Of a stretch of 64,000 nt of DNA, positions 25,517 through 33,933 are shown piece after piece (within the stretch, counting starts at the first letter, position 1; each line of letters starts with the position of its first letter). Both the position numbers and the translations under genes were made by a program. Location of the stretch: the NCBI RefSeq assembly GCF_004331465.1, contig NZ_SJKB01000001.1, forward strand, positions 558,001 through 622,000. Reading direction: 5' to 3'. The stretch is from Kribbella pittospori. Lineage in GTDB: Bacteria > Actinomycetota > Actinomycetes > Propionibacteriales > Kribbellaceae. The notes beneath the pieces were generated by a model. It was not told the origin of the DNA. It was given only the letters and a program-made list of their open reading frames with translations, and did no database searches.

Positions 25517-27360
25517 CCGTGTCGGACGACCTCCAGTACGCGCTGAAGAGTAAGGACGTTCGTACGCCGGCACAGTTCGCGGCGGCCGACGTCAAGATCG
25601 AGACCGTGTTCGTGACGATGCGGGACGGCGTCAAGCTCGCGACCGACCTGTACCTGCCGCCGAAGACGCCGGCTCCGGTGATCGCCGTACGTACGCCGTA
25701 CGGACGCGACGGGGATGCTCTGGTGGCGCCGTTCATGGCGTTCGCCCGCCGGGGGTACGTCGTCGCCGTCCAGGATCTCCGTGGCACGGGAGACAGCGAA
25801 CCCGAGGACCACGACTTCTACATTTTCGAGCCGCAGGACGGCTATGACTTCGTCGAGTGGGTCAGCACTCAGGACTGGTGCGACGGATTCATCGGGTCCC
25901 TCGGCGGCTCGTACGTCGGTCAGGTGCAGTGGCCGATGGCAACCCATCCGAAGATGACCACGATCGTTCCGGAGGTCAGCGGGATCGGGGTCGGCACCAA
26001 GACGGCGTCGCTGCACATGGTCGTGAACGCACTCGCCCACACGATCGGCCACGGGGAGGAGAAGACGGATCTGCCGCACTGGCAGGTCGAGCCGATGATG
26101 CTGGACGAGACGCTGTCGACGGGGTTCTTCAACGAACCTTTCGTCAACCCGATGCTGGGAGAGCTGACGGACTCCTTCCTCGCGCTGAAGGACCTGTCGC
26201 CGGTCGAGGCGCAGGCGTGGTTGTGGGCGCACTACTGCTCGCTGACCTGCCCGGAGCGGGCCGAGTTCGTCCGTGAACTCACCGGGTCGCCTCACGTCAC
26301 CATTGTCGATGCCGAGAACATCGGGCCGCTCTTCGGCCAGGGCATCTCGCTCGACCGGCACACGTTGCCGTCCGTCGAACCTGCACGGCAGGTCGCCGAC
26401 TTCCAGGCGGTCCCGCTGTTGCGGACCGGTTGGTACGACTGGTTCATCAACGACGCCCTCGCGACCTTCGAGCTCCTCCGCAAGCACGCTCCCGAACCAT
26501 TGCGGTCGCAGGCCCGGATCATCATCACCCCTTCGTCGCACAACTCGGTTGGCTACAAGGAGCGGATGGGGGAGCACCCGGAGCTGCAGCACAACCACTG
26601 GTCGAACGTCGACTTCACGTTGCGCTGGTACCAGACCGTGCGGGACGGCGCGATCGACGAGTGGCCGCGCGTCATCTACTACCTGATGGGCGCCAACGAG
26701 TGGCGCAGCGCGGACGACTGGCCGCTGCCCGAAGCGGTGGACACGCCGTACTATCTCGGCGCCGGTGGGGCGTTGAGTACGACGCCTCCGCAGGAGCCCA
26801 CGGCTGGTGACCAGTACGTGTACGACCCGCTCGACCCGACACCGACCGTGGGCGGCAGCATCGTCTCGTGGGTGTATCCGCCCGGGAGCGTGGATGTGAG
26901 CGCGGTCCAGCAGCGCGACGACGTCCTGACCTACACGACGGAACCGCTTGCCCAGGACCTCGATGTTGTGGGCAACCTTCGGGCGGTGCTGCATGCCAGC
27001 TCGTCCGCGGTGGACACCGACTTCGCCGTACGCCTCAGTGACGTCGCTCCGGACGGGCGGGCTGTACAGCTGCAGAACGGTTTGCTGCGGGCGCGGTATC
27101 GCGATCTCGATCGGGGCGCCGAACCGCTCGTGCCCGGTGAGGTCTACTCGCTGGAGATCGACATGTGGGTCACGGCGAACCGGTTCAAGGCAGGCCACCG
27201 GATCCGGGTCGACGTCAGCTCGGCAGACTTCCCGCGGTTCGACCGGAACACCAACCTGGGTGGCGCGCCAGGTGATCCGGTACCGGCGACACAGACCGTG
27301 TATCGGGATGCATCGCATCCGTCGCACGTCCTGCTTCCGATCATCCCGGTCACCCCATGA
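25513..27360 (+). CDS. CocE/NonD family (S15) hydrolase
   Basis: 615 residues. The alpha/beta-hydrolase domain has its nucleophile at S133 in LGGSYVGQ, Asp at D309 in TGWYDWF and His at H343 in SSHNS. A C-terminal jelly-roll (about 370-615) follows, as in cocaine esterase and X-Pro dipeptidyl peptidases. It would cleave an ester or amide bond of an imported compound. No signal peptide. It is coupled to both neighbours by ATGA overlaps, so it works in the same pathway as the dipeptidase and crotonase. Confidence 0.87.
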   Translation: MTVSDDLQYALKSKDVRTPAQFAAADVKIETVFVTMRDGVKLATDLYLPPKTPAPVIAVRTPYGRDGDALVAPFMAFARRGYVVAVQDLRGTGDSEPEDHDFYIFEPQDGYDFVEWVSTQDWCDGFIGSLGGSYVGQVQWPMATHPKMTTIVPEVSGIGVGTKTASLHMVVNALAHTIGHGEEKTDLPHWQVEPMMLDETLSTGFFNEPFVNPMLGELTDSFLALKDLSPVEAQAWLWAHYCSLTCPERAEFVRELTGSPHVTIVDAENIGPLFGQGISLDRHTLPSVEPARQVADFQAVPLLRTGWYDWFINDALATFELLRKHAPEPLRSQARIIITPSSHNSVGYKERMGEHPELQHNHWSNVDFTLRWYQTVRDGAIDEWPRVIYYLMGANEWRSADDWPLPEAVDTPYYLGAGGALSTTPPQEPTAGDQYVYDPLDPTPTVGGSIVSWVYPPGSVDVSAVQQRDDVLTYTTEPLAQDLDVVGNLRAVLHASSSAVDTDFAVRLSDVAPDGRAVQLQNGLLRARYRDLDRGAEPLVPGEVYSLEIDMWVTANRFKAGHRIRVDVSSADFPRFDRNTNLGGAPGDPVPATQTVYRDASHPSHVLLPIIPVTP

Positions 27361-28145
27361 ATACGCCGTACGAGCACCTGTCGACGCGTCAGCAGGGCGC
27401 GACCACTGTGGTGACGCTGGACCGGGGGCCGGTGAACGCGGTCAACCTGGACATGTACGAGGAGATCCGCGATCTGTTCGGGCGGTTCGACGAAGTGCTG
27501 CCGGGCACGAAGGCAGTCGTGCTGACCGGCGCCGGGAAGCACTTCTGCGCGGGGAACGAACTCGAGGAGTTCCTCACCTTGACCGAGGTCAACTCCGCCG
27601 GGCGGATGCGGCTGGTCCGGGACACCTTCGCCTCGATCTACGACTGCCCTGTGCCGGTGATCGGCGCGGTTCGCGGGGCGGCACTCGGGACCGGTCTGGC
27701 CATCGCGGCGAGCTGCGATGTGGTTGTCGCCGGTGAGAGCGCTCGATTCGGGACGCCGGAGGTGAGCGTCGGCGTGATGGGCGGTGCACGCCACCTCGCC
27801 CGCCTGATTCCCCAGCCACTCGTGCGTGCGATGTACTTCACCGCCGAGCCGTGGCCGGCGTCCGAGCTCGTGCAGTACGGCGCGGTGCTGCGCGTCGTAC
27901 CGGACGACGAACTGCTCGATGTGGCGCTCGGCCTGGCGGAGAAGATGACGTGTCACAGCCTGGCCGCGCTCCGCCATGCCAAGGAGGCGATGAACACCGT
28001 CGAGTTCATGGATCTGAAGGCCGGCTACGAGTTCGAGCAAAGGATGACCGGGCGGCTGGCTGCCGAGGCCGATGCCAAGGAGGCGATCGCCGCGGTCCGC
28101 GAGAACCGCAAACCGGCGTACAGCGACCGGTTGGGACGGGCGTGA
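27357..28145 (+). CDS. Enoyl-CoA hydratase/isomerase family protein
   Basis: 262 residues of the crotonase fold. The oxyanion-hole segments are HFCAGNEL and RGAALGTG. The first catalytic Glu is in FGTPEVSVG. The position of the second hydratase Glu (E164 in rat) appears to be Tyr in AMYFTAEP, so it could be an isomerase, hydrolase or other crotonase rather than a true hydratase. It follows the acyl-CoA dehydrogenase functionally. It is coupled by four-base overlaps on both sides. Confidence 0.85.
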   Translation: MNTPYEHLSTRQQGATTVVTLDRGPVNAVNLDMYEEIRDLFGRFDEVLPGTKAVVLTGAGKHFCAGNELEEFLTLTEVNSAGRMRLVRDTFASIYDCPVPVIGAVRGAALGTGLAIAASCDVVVAGESARFGTPEVSVGVMGGARHLARLIPQPLVRAMYFTAEPWPASELVQYGAVLRVVPDDELLDVALGLAEKMTCHSLAALRHAKEAMNTVEFMDLKAGYEFEQRMTGRLAAEADAKEAIAAVRENRKPAYSDRLGRA

Positions 28146-29947
28146 TCGAGGAACGCCGGCTTGTCGAGACCACGACCGGAATCGTCGACTCGTTGTGGGT
28201 GTATCCGGTCAAGGGCGCCGCGGGGGTGGCAGTCGATGAGGTCGACGTACTGCCCGGCACCGGAGTGCTCCACGACCGTTCGGTCGCGATCGCGCGCGGC
28301 GATCAGGCAGTGCCGCGCCGGACACCGTGGCGGCTGCGATCCGCCTTCAAGCAGGTGGCGCGTGATCCCGACATGACGCACGTGACGGTGACCATGCCCG
28401 CGCCCGGCGTGGTCGAGCTCCGTCACCGCGCTTGTCCGAATGGATCGTCGGTGCGCTCGGACCAGGCTCAGCCGGACCAAGAGGCCGTACTGCGTCAGTG
28501 GTTCGGAGAGCCCGGGCTGCGACTCGTGCACGGCGATGCGGCGGCGCTGTGGGATGTCGCCGACGCCGAGCTGTCCGTGATCAACCTGGCCACGATCCGC
28601 GCGCTCGAGCAGCTCATCGGCACCACTCTCGACATCCGCCGATTCCGCGCCAACGTGTACGTCGACGGTCTGCCGGCCTTCGCCGAACTGTCGTGGGTGG
28701 GCCGGCGGATCCGCCTGGGTGACTGCGAGGTCGAAGTGATCCGGCCGATCGCCCGCTGCCGCGCGACGTCAGCGAACCCGCGGACCGGGGAGCGGGACCT
28801 GGAGTTCCCGTCCCTGCTCACCCGAGCCGTCGGCTTGCCGCACCTGGGCGTCTACGCACGCCTGGTCGGACCTGCCCGGCTTCACGTCGGTTCGACGGTA
28901 GTGGTGAGTGGCCGACCCGATCCGGTGCGGCTCATCGACAGCCTGCGGGAACGTCGTGAGGTCATGCATCCCTGGCCGCGGGAGGCCGAGGTGCTCGAGA
29001 CGATTCGCGAGGACGACCGGACGATCAGTGTGTGGCTCCGCGACCCCTACCGTCAGCCGGTGGCCGCCGGTCAGCACATCCGGGTGCACCTGCCGACAGC
29101 GACAGCTGCCCTGACCTGGCGTGCCTACAGCGTCTCCGGTCGGCGCGACGATCGGATCCGGATCACCGTGCGTCTGCGCGGAGAGGTCTCGAAAACCCTT
29201 GCATCGTTGGCCTCTGGAGACTGCCTGCTCATCTCAGGTCCGTTCGGAGTGCCCACGCTCTCGCGAGAACCGCGACCGCTGTACTTGGTGAGCGCCGGGA
29301 TCGGTATCACTCCCGTGGCTGCGGCGTTGCAGCAGTTGGTCGCGGACCGCCGCCGGGTTGATGTGCTGCACGTCGACGCGAGCAAGGAGAGCGCAACGCT
29401 GTGGCCCGAGGTGGTCGAGCTCGCGCGACGATGCGGCGCGACGGCGACGCTCTTCGAGACGCGGCTGGCCGGTCGACGTCCCACCAAGCGCGACATTCTC
29501 GACAGCCTGGCCGGCGACCGCGACGCCGAGGCTTTGGTGTGCGGTTCGACCGACTTCGTGGCCATGGTGTCCCAAGCCCTGCGGTCGGCGGGCTTGGACG
29601 CGGATCGCATCCACTCCGACCCGTTCCTCTCGCCTGCGACGGAGGTGCCCGTCCGGCGGTCCGCACCGGGGCCTGGTCCGCACCCGGTGACCTACCTTCC
29701 CGACGGCACGGGAGCGACGTGGACCGATGCCGACGGCACCCTTCTCGAGCTGGCAGAACAGCATGGTGTGTCCGTGCTTTCCGCCTGCCGCTCCGGCGCC
29801 TGCGGCACCTGCGCGCTCGACCTGGTGCACGGCGAAGTCTCGTACCTGATCGATCCCGCACTCCCGCCGGGATCGCGGGCGGTGCTGGCGTGTTCCGCGG
29901 TGCCCACCGGCCCCGTCGTACTGCGGCTGCCCGGGCCTCCCGGATAG
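28142..29947 (+). CDS. MOSC domain fused to FNR-type reductase and 2Fe-2S ferredoxin
   Basis: 601 residues with a full electron chain. The MOSC N-terminal barrel covers about 1-90 and the MOSC domain about 110-270, with the putative Mo-ligating C206 in IARCRATSAN. The flavin domain has R327-A-Y-S, and the NAD site is LVSAGIGITP. The C-terminal plant-type ferredoxin has C549, C554, C557 and C584. By analogy with YcbX and mARC it could reduce N-hydroxylated or similar groups, here drawing electrons directly from NAD(P)H without partners. The GTG start overlaps the crotonase stop (GTGA). It is the last gene of the TetR-led operon. Confidence 0.85.
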   Translation: MIEERRLVETTTGIVDSLWVYPVKGAAGVAVDEVDVLPGTGVLHDRSVAIARGDQAVPRRTPWRLRSAFKQVARDPDMTHVTVTMPAPGVVELRHRACPNGSSVRSDQAQPDQEAVLRQWFGEPGLRLVHGDAAALWDVADAELSVINLATIRALEQLIGTTLDIRRFRANVYVDGLPAFAELSWVGRRIRLGDCEVEVIRPIARCRATSANPRTGERDLEFPSLLTRAVGLPHLGVYARLVGPARLHVGSTVVVSGRPDPVRLIDSLRERREVMHPWPREAEVLETIREDDRTISVWLRDPYRQPVAAGQHIRVHLPTATAALTWRAYSVSGRRDDRIRITVRLRGEVSKTLASLASGDCLLISGPFGVPTLSREPRPLYLVSAGIGITPVAAALQQLVADRRRVDVLHVDASKESATLWPEVVELARRCGATATLFETRLAGRRPTKRDILDSLAGDRDAEALVCGSTDFVAMVSQALRSAGLDADRIHSDPFLSPATEVPVRRSAPGPGPHPVTYLPDGTGATWTDADGTLLELAEQHGVSVLSACRSGACGTCALDLVHGEVSYLIDPALPPGSRAVLACSAVPTGPVVLRLPGPPG

Positions 29948-29950
29948 GTG

Positions 29951-30715
29951 TCAGTCCGCGACGATGGCGCCGCCGGTGTACGGACGGCTCAGGCGGGTGA
30001 GGACATCGTGGTAGGCGTCCATGAACGCCGTACGGACGTTGTTCCGTTCGAGGGCCGCGACGCCACGGACCGTGGACTCGCCCGGTGTGCCGACCTCACG
30101 GCGTACGGCGAGGGTGTCGCCGTCGCGTTTGATCAGGAGCTCGGCTGTACCGGCCATGGTCTCGAGGAACATGGCTTTGGCGCTCTTGAGGTCGAGTCCG
30201 TGGCAGACCGCGGCGTCGATCGCGGCCTCGGCCAGGACGGCGATGTAGGCGGGCATGACCCCGGCCGTCGCCGTGGCCAGGTCCATCTGGCGCTCCGGGA
30301 GTACGACGACCGTCCCGAGCCGGGAGAGGAGCTCGACCGCGGGTTCGCCCCCCGCGGCGACGGCAACCACGCCTCTGCGGACCTCGACCGGCGTGTTCGG
30401 CATCGTCCGTACGACGGTGGCGCCCGGGTAGGCGGCTTGGAGCTCGGCGATGGTGGTCGGGCCCATCATCGAGATCACCATCTTCCCCGTCGCGTCGACA
30501 CCCTCGGCGATCTCGGCCAGCTGGTCGGGTCGATGGCCGAGGAAGATGGTTTCGGACCGCTTGAACAGGTCGGCGTTGGTGGACATCACCTCTCCGCCCA
30601 GCTCCGCCACGAGAGCCGCCGCCCGCCCGGAGCCCGCATCGGTCGCGTAGACCGGCTCACCGAGCCCACGCGCGATTGCACTGGCCATGTTTCCTGCGCC
30701 GACGAAGCCGATCAT
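29951..30715 (-). CDS. Pyrroline-5-carboxylate reductase family protein (ProC-like)
   Basis: 254 residues. The Rossmann start is MIGFVGAGNMASAI. RTMPNTPVEVRRG is the family motif. The C-terminal helical dimer domain ends GTPGESTVRG then LERNNVRTAF, as in ProC. It is slightly short (ProC is about 265-280). The genome presumably has another housekeeping proC, so this one may reduce a different cyclic imine. It converges with the MOSC fusion and diverges from the split-barrel gene. With the cyclodeaminase-family and DadA-like enzymes downstream it suggests metabolism of a cyclic amino acid. Confidence 0.82.
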   Translation of the reverse strand: MIGFVGAGNMASAIARGLGEPVYATDAGSGRAAALVAELGGEVMSTNADLFKRSETIFLGHRPDQLAEIAEGVDATGKMVISMMGPTTIAELQAAYPGATVVRTMPNTPVEVRRGVVAVAAGGEPAVELLSRLGTVVVLPERQMDLATATAGVMPAYIAVLAEAAIDAAVCHGLDLKSAKAMFLETMAGTAELLIKRDGDTLAVRREVGTPGESTVRGVAALERNNVRTAFMDAYHDVLTRLSRPYTGGAIVAD

Positions 30716-30736
30716 GAGGATCCTCTGTCAGGTGGG

Positions 30737-30777
30737 ACGAACGGTCATCTGAACCGTAGAGCGGTCGGGCCGTTCGT
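30737..30777. promoter_or_regulatory. Nested inverted repeats in a divergent promoter region
   Basis: ACGAACGG at 30737-30744 and CCGTTCGT at 30770-30777 are exact inverted copies 25 bases apart. Inside them ACGGT and ACCGT form a second dyad with a 7-base spacer. They lie between the ProC-like gene (minus) and the split-barrel gene (plus), a likely control region for both. The adjacent PucR-type regulator is the obvious candidate to bind here, but that is inference. Confidence 0.4.
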
Positions 30778-30896
30778 ACTTGCGTCGCACGTCGGACCCG
30801 TGCCGCGCGTTTTGCATCACCTGTCGTTAGCAATCGCGGACCGGGCTGCCGAGGATCGGTGCAAAGAACGTTGTGCCGGCAGGAAGGCCGCTGAGA

Positions 30897-31586
30897 ATGC
30901 CGAGTAGAGGTGCGACCGACAAGTCGACGGGACCCGCGAGTCCGCGGGTCCGGGTGCGCCGTCGACCCGCCCGGGCGTCGTACGACCTCGACAAGGTCCA
31001 CGAGATCCTGGACGAGTCGCTGATGTGTCACGTCGGCTTCGTCGTCGACGACCAGCCGTACGTGCTGCCCACCCTGCACGTGCGGGTCGGCGATTCGTTG
31101 CTCATCCACGGATCGCGCCGGAACCGGATGTTCAACCTGATCGCCGACGGCGCGCCGGTCTGTGTGGAAGCCACGGTCCTCGACGGTCTGGCGATGGGAC
31201 GCTCCGTGCTGCAGAACTCGGTGAACTATCGATCGGTCGTTGTCCTGGGCAGGGGTACGGCGGTCGAGGATCCCGAGGCCAAACTGGAGCGCATGCTGGC
31301 TCTCGTCGAGAAATGCATTCCGGGCCGGTTGCCGGACCTGCGCCCGCTGACAGATGCGGAGCTCGGCAGCGCCCTGCTGGTGTCCATTCCGCTGGACGAG
31401 TGCTCGGTCAAGATGCGCACCGGCGACGGGGATGACGCGGTAGCGGATCGAGCCCTGCCTGTCTGGGCGGGCGAGCTCCCGTTGCGGGTGACACCCGGTG
31501 AGCCGATCCCGGACGAACACGTGCCGGCCGGTACGGCGGTCCCCGAGTACCTACGGTCGTGGGGCCAGGACAGAACGGGTGTGTGA
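30897..31586 (+). CDS. Pyridoxamine 5'-phosphate oxidase family protein (FMN split barrel)
   Basis: 229 residues. LDESLMCHVGFVVDDQPYVLPTLHV and LLIHGSRRNRM match the split-barrel flavoproteins of the Pyridox_ox_2/NimA-like group. Such proteins bind FMN, F420 or heme and carry out small redox reactions. A basic N-terminus of about 25 residues precedes the fold. The ATG at 30897 is preferred because AGGAAGG lies about nine bases upstream. The in-frame GTG at 30873 has no such site. It precedes the PucR-type regulator by 29 bases. Confidence 0.78.
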   Translation: MPSRGATDKSTGPASPRVRVRRRPARASYDLDKVHEILDESLMCHVGFVVDDQPYVLPTLHVRVGDSLLIHGSRRNRMFNLIADGAPVCVEATVLDGLAMGRSVLQNSVNYRSVVVLGRGTAVEDPEAKLERMLALVEKCIPGRLPDLRPLTDAELGSALLVSIPLDECSVKMRTGDGDDAVADRALPVWAGELPLRVTPGEPIPDEHVPAGTAVPEYLRSWGQDRTGV

Positions 31587-31603
31587 CACCGGCCGCCGGA
31601 GGC

Positions 31604-31609
31604 TATCGT
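31604..31609 (+). promoter_or_regulatory. -10-like hexamer TATCGT before the PucR-type gene
   Basis: TATCGT ends six bases before the ATG at 31616, the spacing seen for leaderless starts elsewhere in this window. The GGAGG in between touches the start codon and is too close to serve as a normal ribosome site. Confidence 0.35.
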
Positions 31610-31615
31610 CGGAGG

Positions 31616-32842
31616 ATGACGTCAGAGCTCCAACGGTTGGTTGATGCTCTCGGCCACAAGATCCGTCGCAACGTGAGCGTCGACGATGCCTGGATGCGTC
31701 AACTGGCCTTCTCCTCGCACGAGTACGGCCCTGTCGACCCGCTGCGCCAGCAGTCGATCTTCCAGCAACGCGACGTACGTCCGGAGGTGCTGGCCTGGAC
31801 GCAGGCGGCCGGAGCGCGGACCGCGGTGGAGCCGTTCCGGCCGCCGCTCGATGCACGGATCGGTTGCACCCATCAACGATTGGTGGTCCCGATCCGGTGG
31901 CAGGGCGCGCTGGTCGGATACATCTGGATCGTCGAGGGGGAGACCGAGCTCACCGCGGAAGAGCTCAAGACCGTTTCCCAGACGACCGAGACGCTGGCTG
32001 CCGCCCTGCATCGAGACCAACTGGCAGAGGAGTTCAGCCAGAGCAGGGTTCGCGACCTTGCCCACGAGTTGCTACTGGCCGGCGACCTGGCTGCCCGCCG
32101 GCACGCCGCGGCCGACCTCGTCGACGCCGACTACTTCGTGGCATCCGAACCAGTGTGCGTTGTGGTGGTCACGCTCGCCCCGGATGGTCGCGGACTGTCC
32201 GAGCGTGAGCGCGACGTACTCAGTGGATGGCTCGATCGCACCGGTCGGCGGCTGAGCGATCGTCGGCACATCGGGCTGGTCCGGCGAGAGCATGGCCTTC
32301 TGCTGCTCTCCGACAAGGACCCGATGTTCGGCGGCACGGAGAAGGTCGCGCTGGTGGGCGAGTTGCTGTCGAGCATCCTGGCGGATCTGCCCGACAGTGA
32401 TCCGTACGCCGGTATCGGCAGCGTGGCCGGCGATCTGACCGATGCGCACAGCTCGTACGAGACGGCGCAACGAGCAGCCCGGGTGGCTCGCGTCATGGCA
32501 GGCCCGGATCGCGTGATGTCCCACGAGGAGCTCGGCGTCTACGGACTGCTCACCAGGATCCCGAGTCGTGAACTCGACGAGACCTGCGTGCCGCCCGGCC
32601 TGCTCCAGTTGATCGGATCAGGTCCGAAGGGCGCCCAACTGGTCGACACCCTCGAAGCGTTCCTGGAGAACGCGGGTGACGTCCAGGCGACGGCGGAGCA
32701 ACTGTTCGTGCATCGCACCACGCTGTACTACCGGCTCCAGCGGATCGAAGAACTGACCGGCGCGCACCTGTCCAACGGGGAGGACCGCCTCGTGTACCAC
32801 CTGGGCCTCAAGATCGCCCGGCTGATCGGCCTGAGGAAGTAG
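31616..32842 (+). CDS. PucR/CdaR-type helix-turn-helix regulator with GAF-like domain
   Basis: 408 residues. The N-terminal ~130 residues look like a GAF sensor (RLVVPIRWQGALVGYIWIVEG). A central GGDEF-like segment of the PucR family follows. The C-terminus carries HTH_30: LVDTLEAFLENAGDV then TAEQLFVHRTTLYYRL. PucR-type proteins activate or repress purine, amino-acid and sugar-acid catabolism. The context suggests control of the ProC-like, cyclodeaminase-like and DadA-like genes. The start codon has no well-spaced ribosome site and may be leaderless. Confidence 0.85.
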   Translation: MTSELQRLVDALGHKIRRNVSVDDAWMRQLAFSSHEYGPVDPLRQQSIFQQRDVRPEVLAWTQAAGARTAVEPFRPPLDARIGCTHQRLVVPIRWQGALVGYIWIVEGETELTAEELKTVSQTTETLAAALHRDQLAEEFSQSRVRDLAHELLLAGDLAARRHAAADLVDADYFVASEPVCVVVVTLAPDGRGLSERERDVLSGWLDRTGRRLSDRRHIGLVRREHGLLLLSDKDPMFGGTEKVALVGELLSSILADLPDSDPYAGIGSVAGDLTDAHSSYETAQRAARVARVMAGPDRVMSHEELGVYGLLTRIPSRELDETCVPPGLLQLIGSGPKGAQLVDTLEAFLENAGDVQATAEQLFVHRTTLYYRLQRIEELTGAHLSNGEDRLVYHLGLKIARLIGLRK

Positions 32843-32946
32843 CTACAGGAGAAGGAGAGCGGGCTGCCGCTTTCCGACGACGGGAGAATGCCTGGCCCAC
32901 GACCATCCCTCTAGCGTGAACGCGTGACGCGATTCGGGAGGCCGCG

Positions 32947-33921
32947 ATGCTGGTACTGACTGCGACGGACGTACGGGCGGCGTTCCCGATGGGCGACGCG
33001 GTGGAGTTGATGCGCTCGGCGATGGCCGCGCATGGCAGGGGAGAGGTGTTCCAGCCTCCTCGCGTGGTGCTGGACCCGCCGGCGTTCGATGGGTCTGTGT
33101 GGCTCAAGCCCGCCTCTGTTGAAGGAGGCGTCGGGCTCAAGGTGCTGACGATCGTTCCTGGGAACCAGCAGCGTGGCCTGGAGACGATCCAGGCGTTCGT
33201 CGCTCTGCTCGACCCCGTGACCGGCGTACTGCTGGCGCTGCTGGAGGGCGGAGTGGTGACAGAGCTTCGAACGGCTGCGACCTCGGGCGCTGCCACCGAT
33301 CTGCTGGCAAACCCGGACGCGGGTGACCTCGCCATCATCGGCGCCGGAGTACAGGCTCGGAGCCACCTGCTCGCGATGGCTGAGGTCCGCAAACTCCGGC
33401 GCGTCCGCGTGTGGAACCGGACCGAGCAACGAGCGCTCGAGTTCGTTCGCTGGGCCGAGGCTGGCGGCTTCGAGGTCGAGATCTGCGACAGCGTGCAGTC
33501 TGCCGTGGACGGAGCGGACCTCGTCTGCAGCGTCACGTCGTCGACGGATCCCTTGATCGACGGGGACTGGATCTCCCCGGGCACTCACCTCAACGCGGTC
33601 GGCGCCTTCCACCGGGAGGGTCGCGAACTCTGCACGAACCTGGTGCAGAAGGTGGACGTCTTCGCTGTCGACAGCCGCGAAGGTGCCTTCGCCAATGCGG
33701 GCGACATGCTGATACCACTCGACGAGGGTGCGCTCGCCGGCCCGTTCGATCCACCCGAGGTCGGTGAGCTGCTCGTCGGCACTCGGGCCGGGCGGACGGC
33801 GACAGACCAGATCACGGTGTTCGAGTCCTTGGGACTGGCGATCCAAGACGTCGCGGCTGCAGCATCGATCGTCGCGCTCGTGCAGCGTGAGGGCATCGGC
33901 GTCGTGATCGACTTTCCCTGA
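32947..33921 (+). CDS. Ornithine cyclodeaminase/mu-crystallin family protein
   Basis: 324 residues. K65 in VGLKVLT and LIDGDWISPGTHLNAVGAF flank the active site. The NAD loop is IIGAGVQARSH, and the C-terminal FESLGLAIQDVAAA is the family signature. Members convert ornithine to proline, reduce 1-pyrroline-2-carboxylate or thiomorpholine carboxylate, or act on other cyclic imines. GGGAGG lies about four bases before the ATG. A TAGCGT hexamer near 32912 is a possible -10. It starts 105 bases after the PucR-type gene and 12 bases before the DadA-like gene. Confidence 0.86.
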   Translation: MLVLTATDVRAAFPMGDAVELMRSAMAAHGRGEVFQPPRVVLDPPAFDGSVWLKPASVEGGVGLKVLTIVPGNQQRGLETIQAFVALLDPVTGVLLALLEGGVVTELRTAATSGAATDLLANPDAGDLAIIGAGVQARSHLLAMAEVRKLRRVRVWNRTEQRALEFVRWAEAGGFEVEICDSVQSAVDGADLVCSVTSSTDPLIDGDWISPGTHLNAVGAFHREGRELCTNLVQKVDVFAVDSREGAFANAGDMLIPLDEGALAGPFDPPEVGELLVGTRAGRTATDQITVFESLGLAIQDVAAAASIVALVQREGIGVVIDFP

Positions 33922-33933
33922 CAGGAGCCGGTC

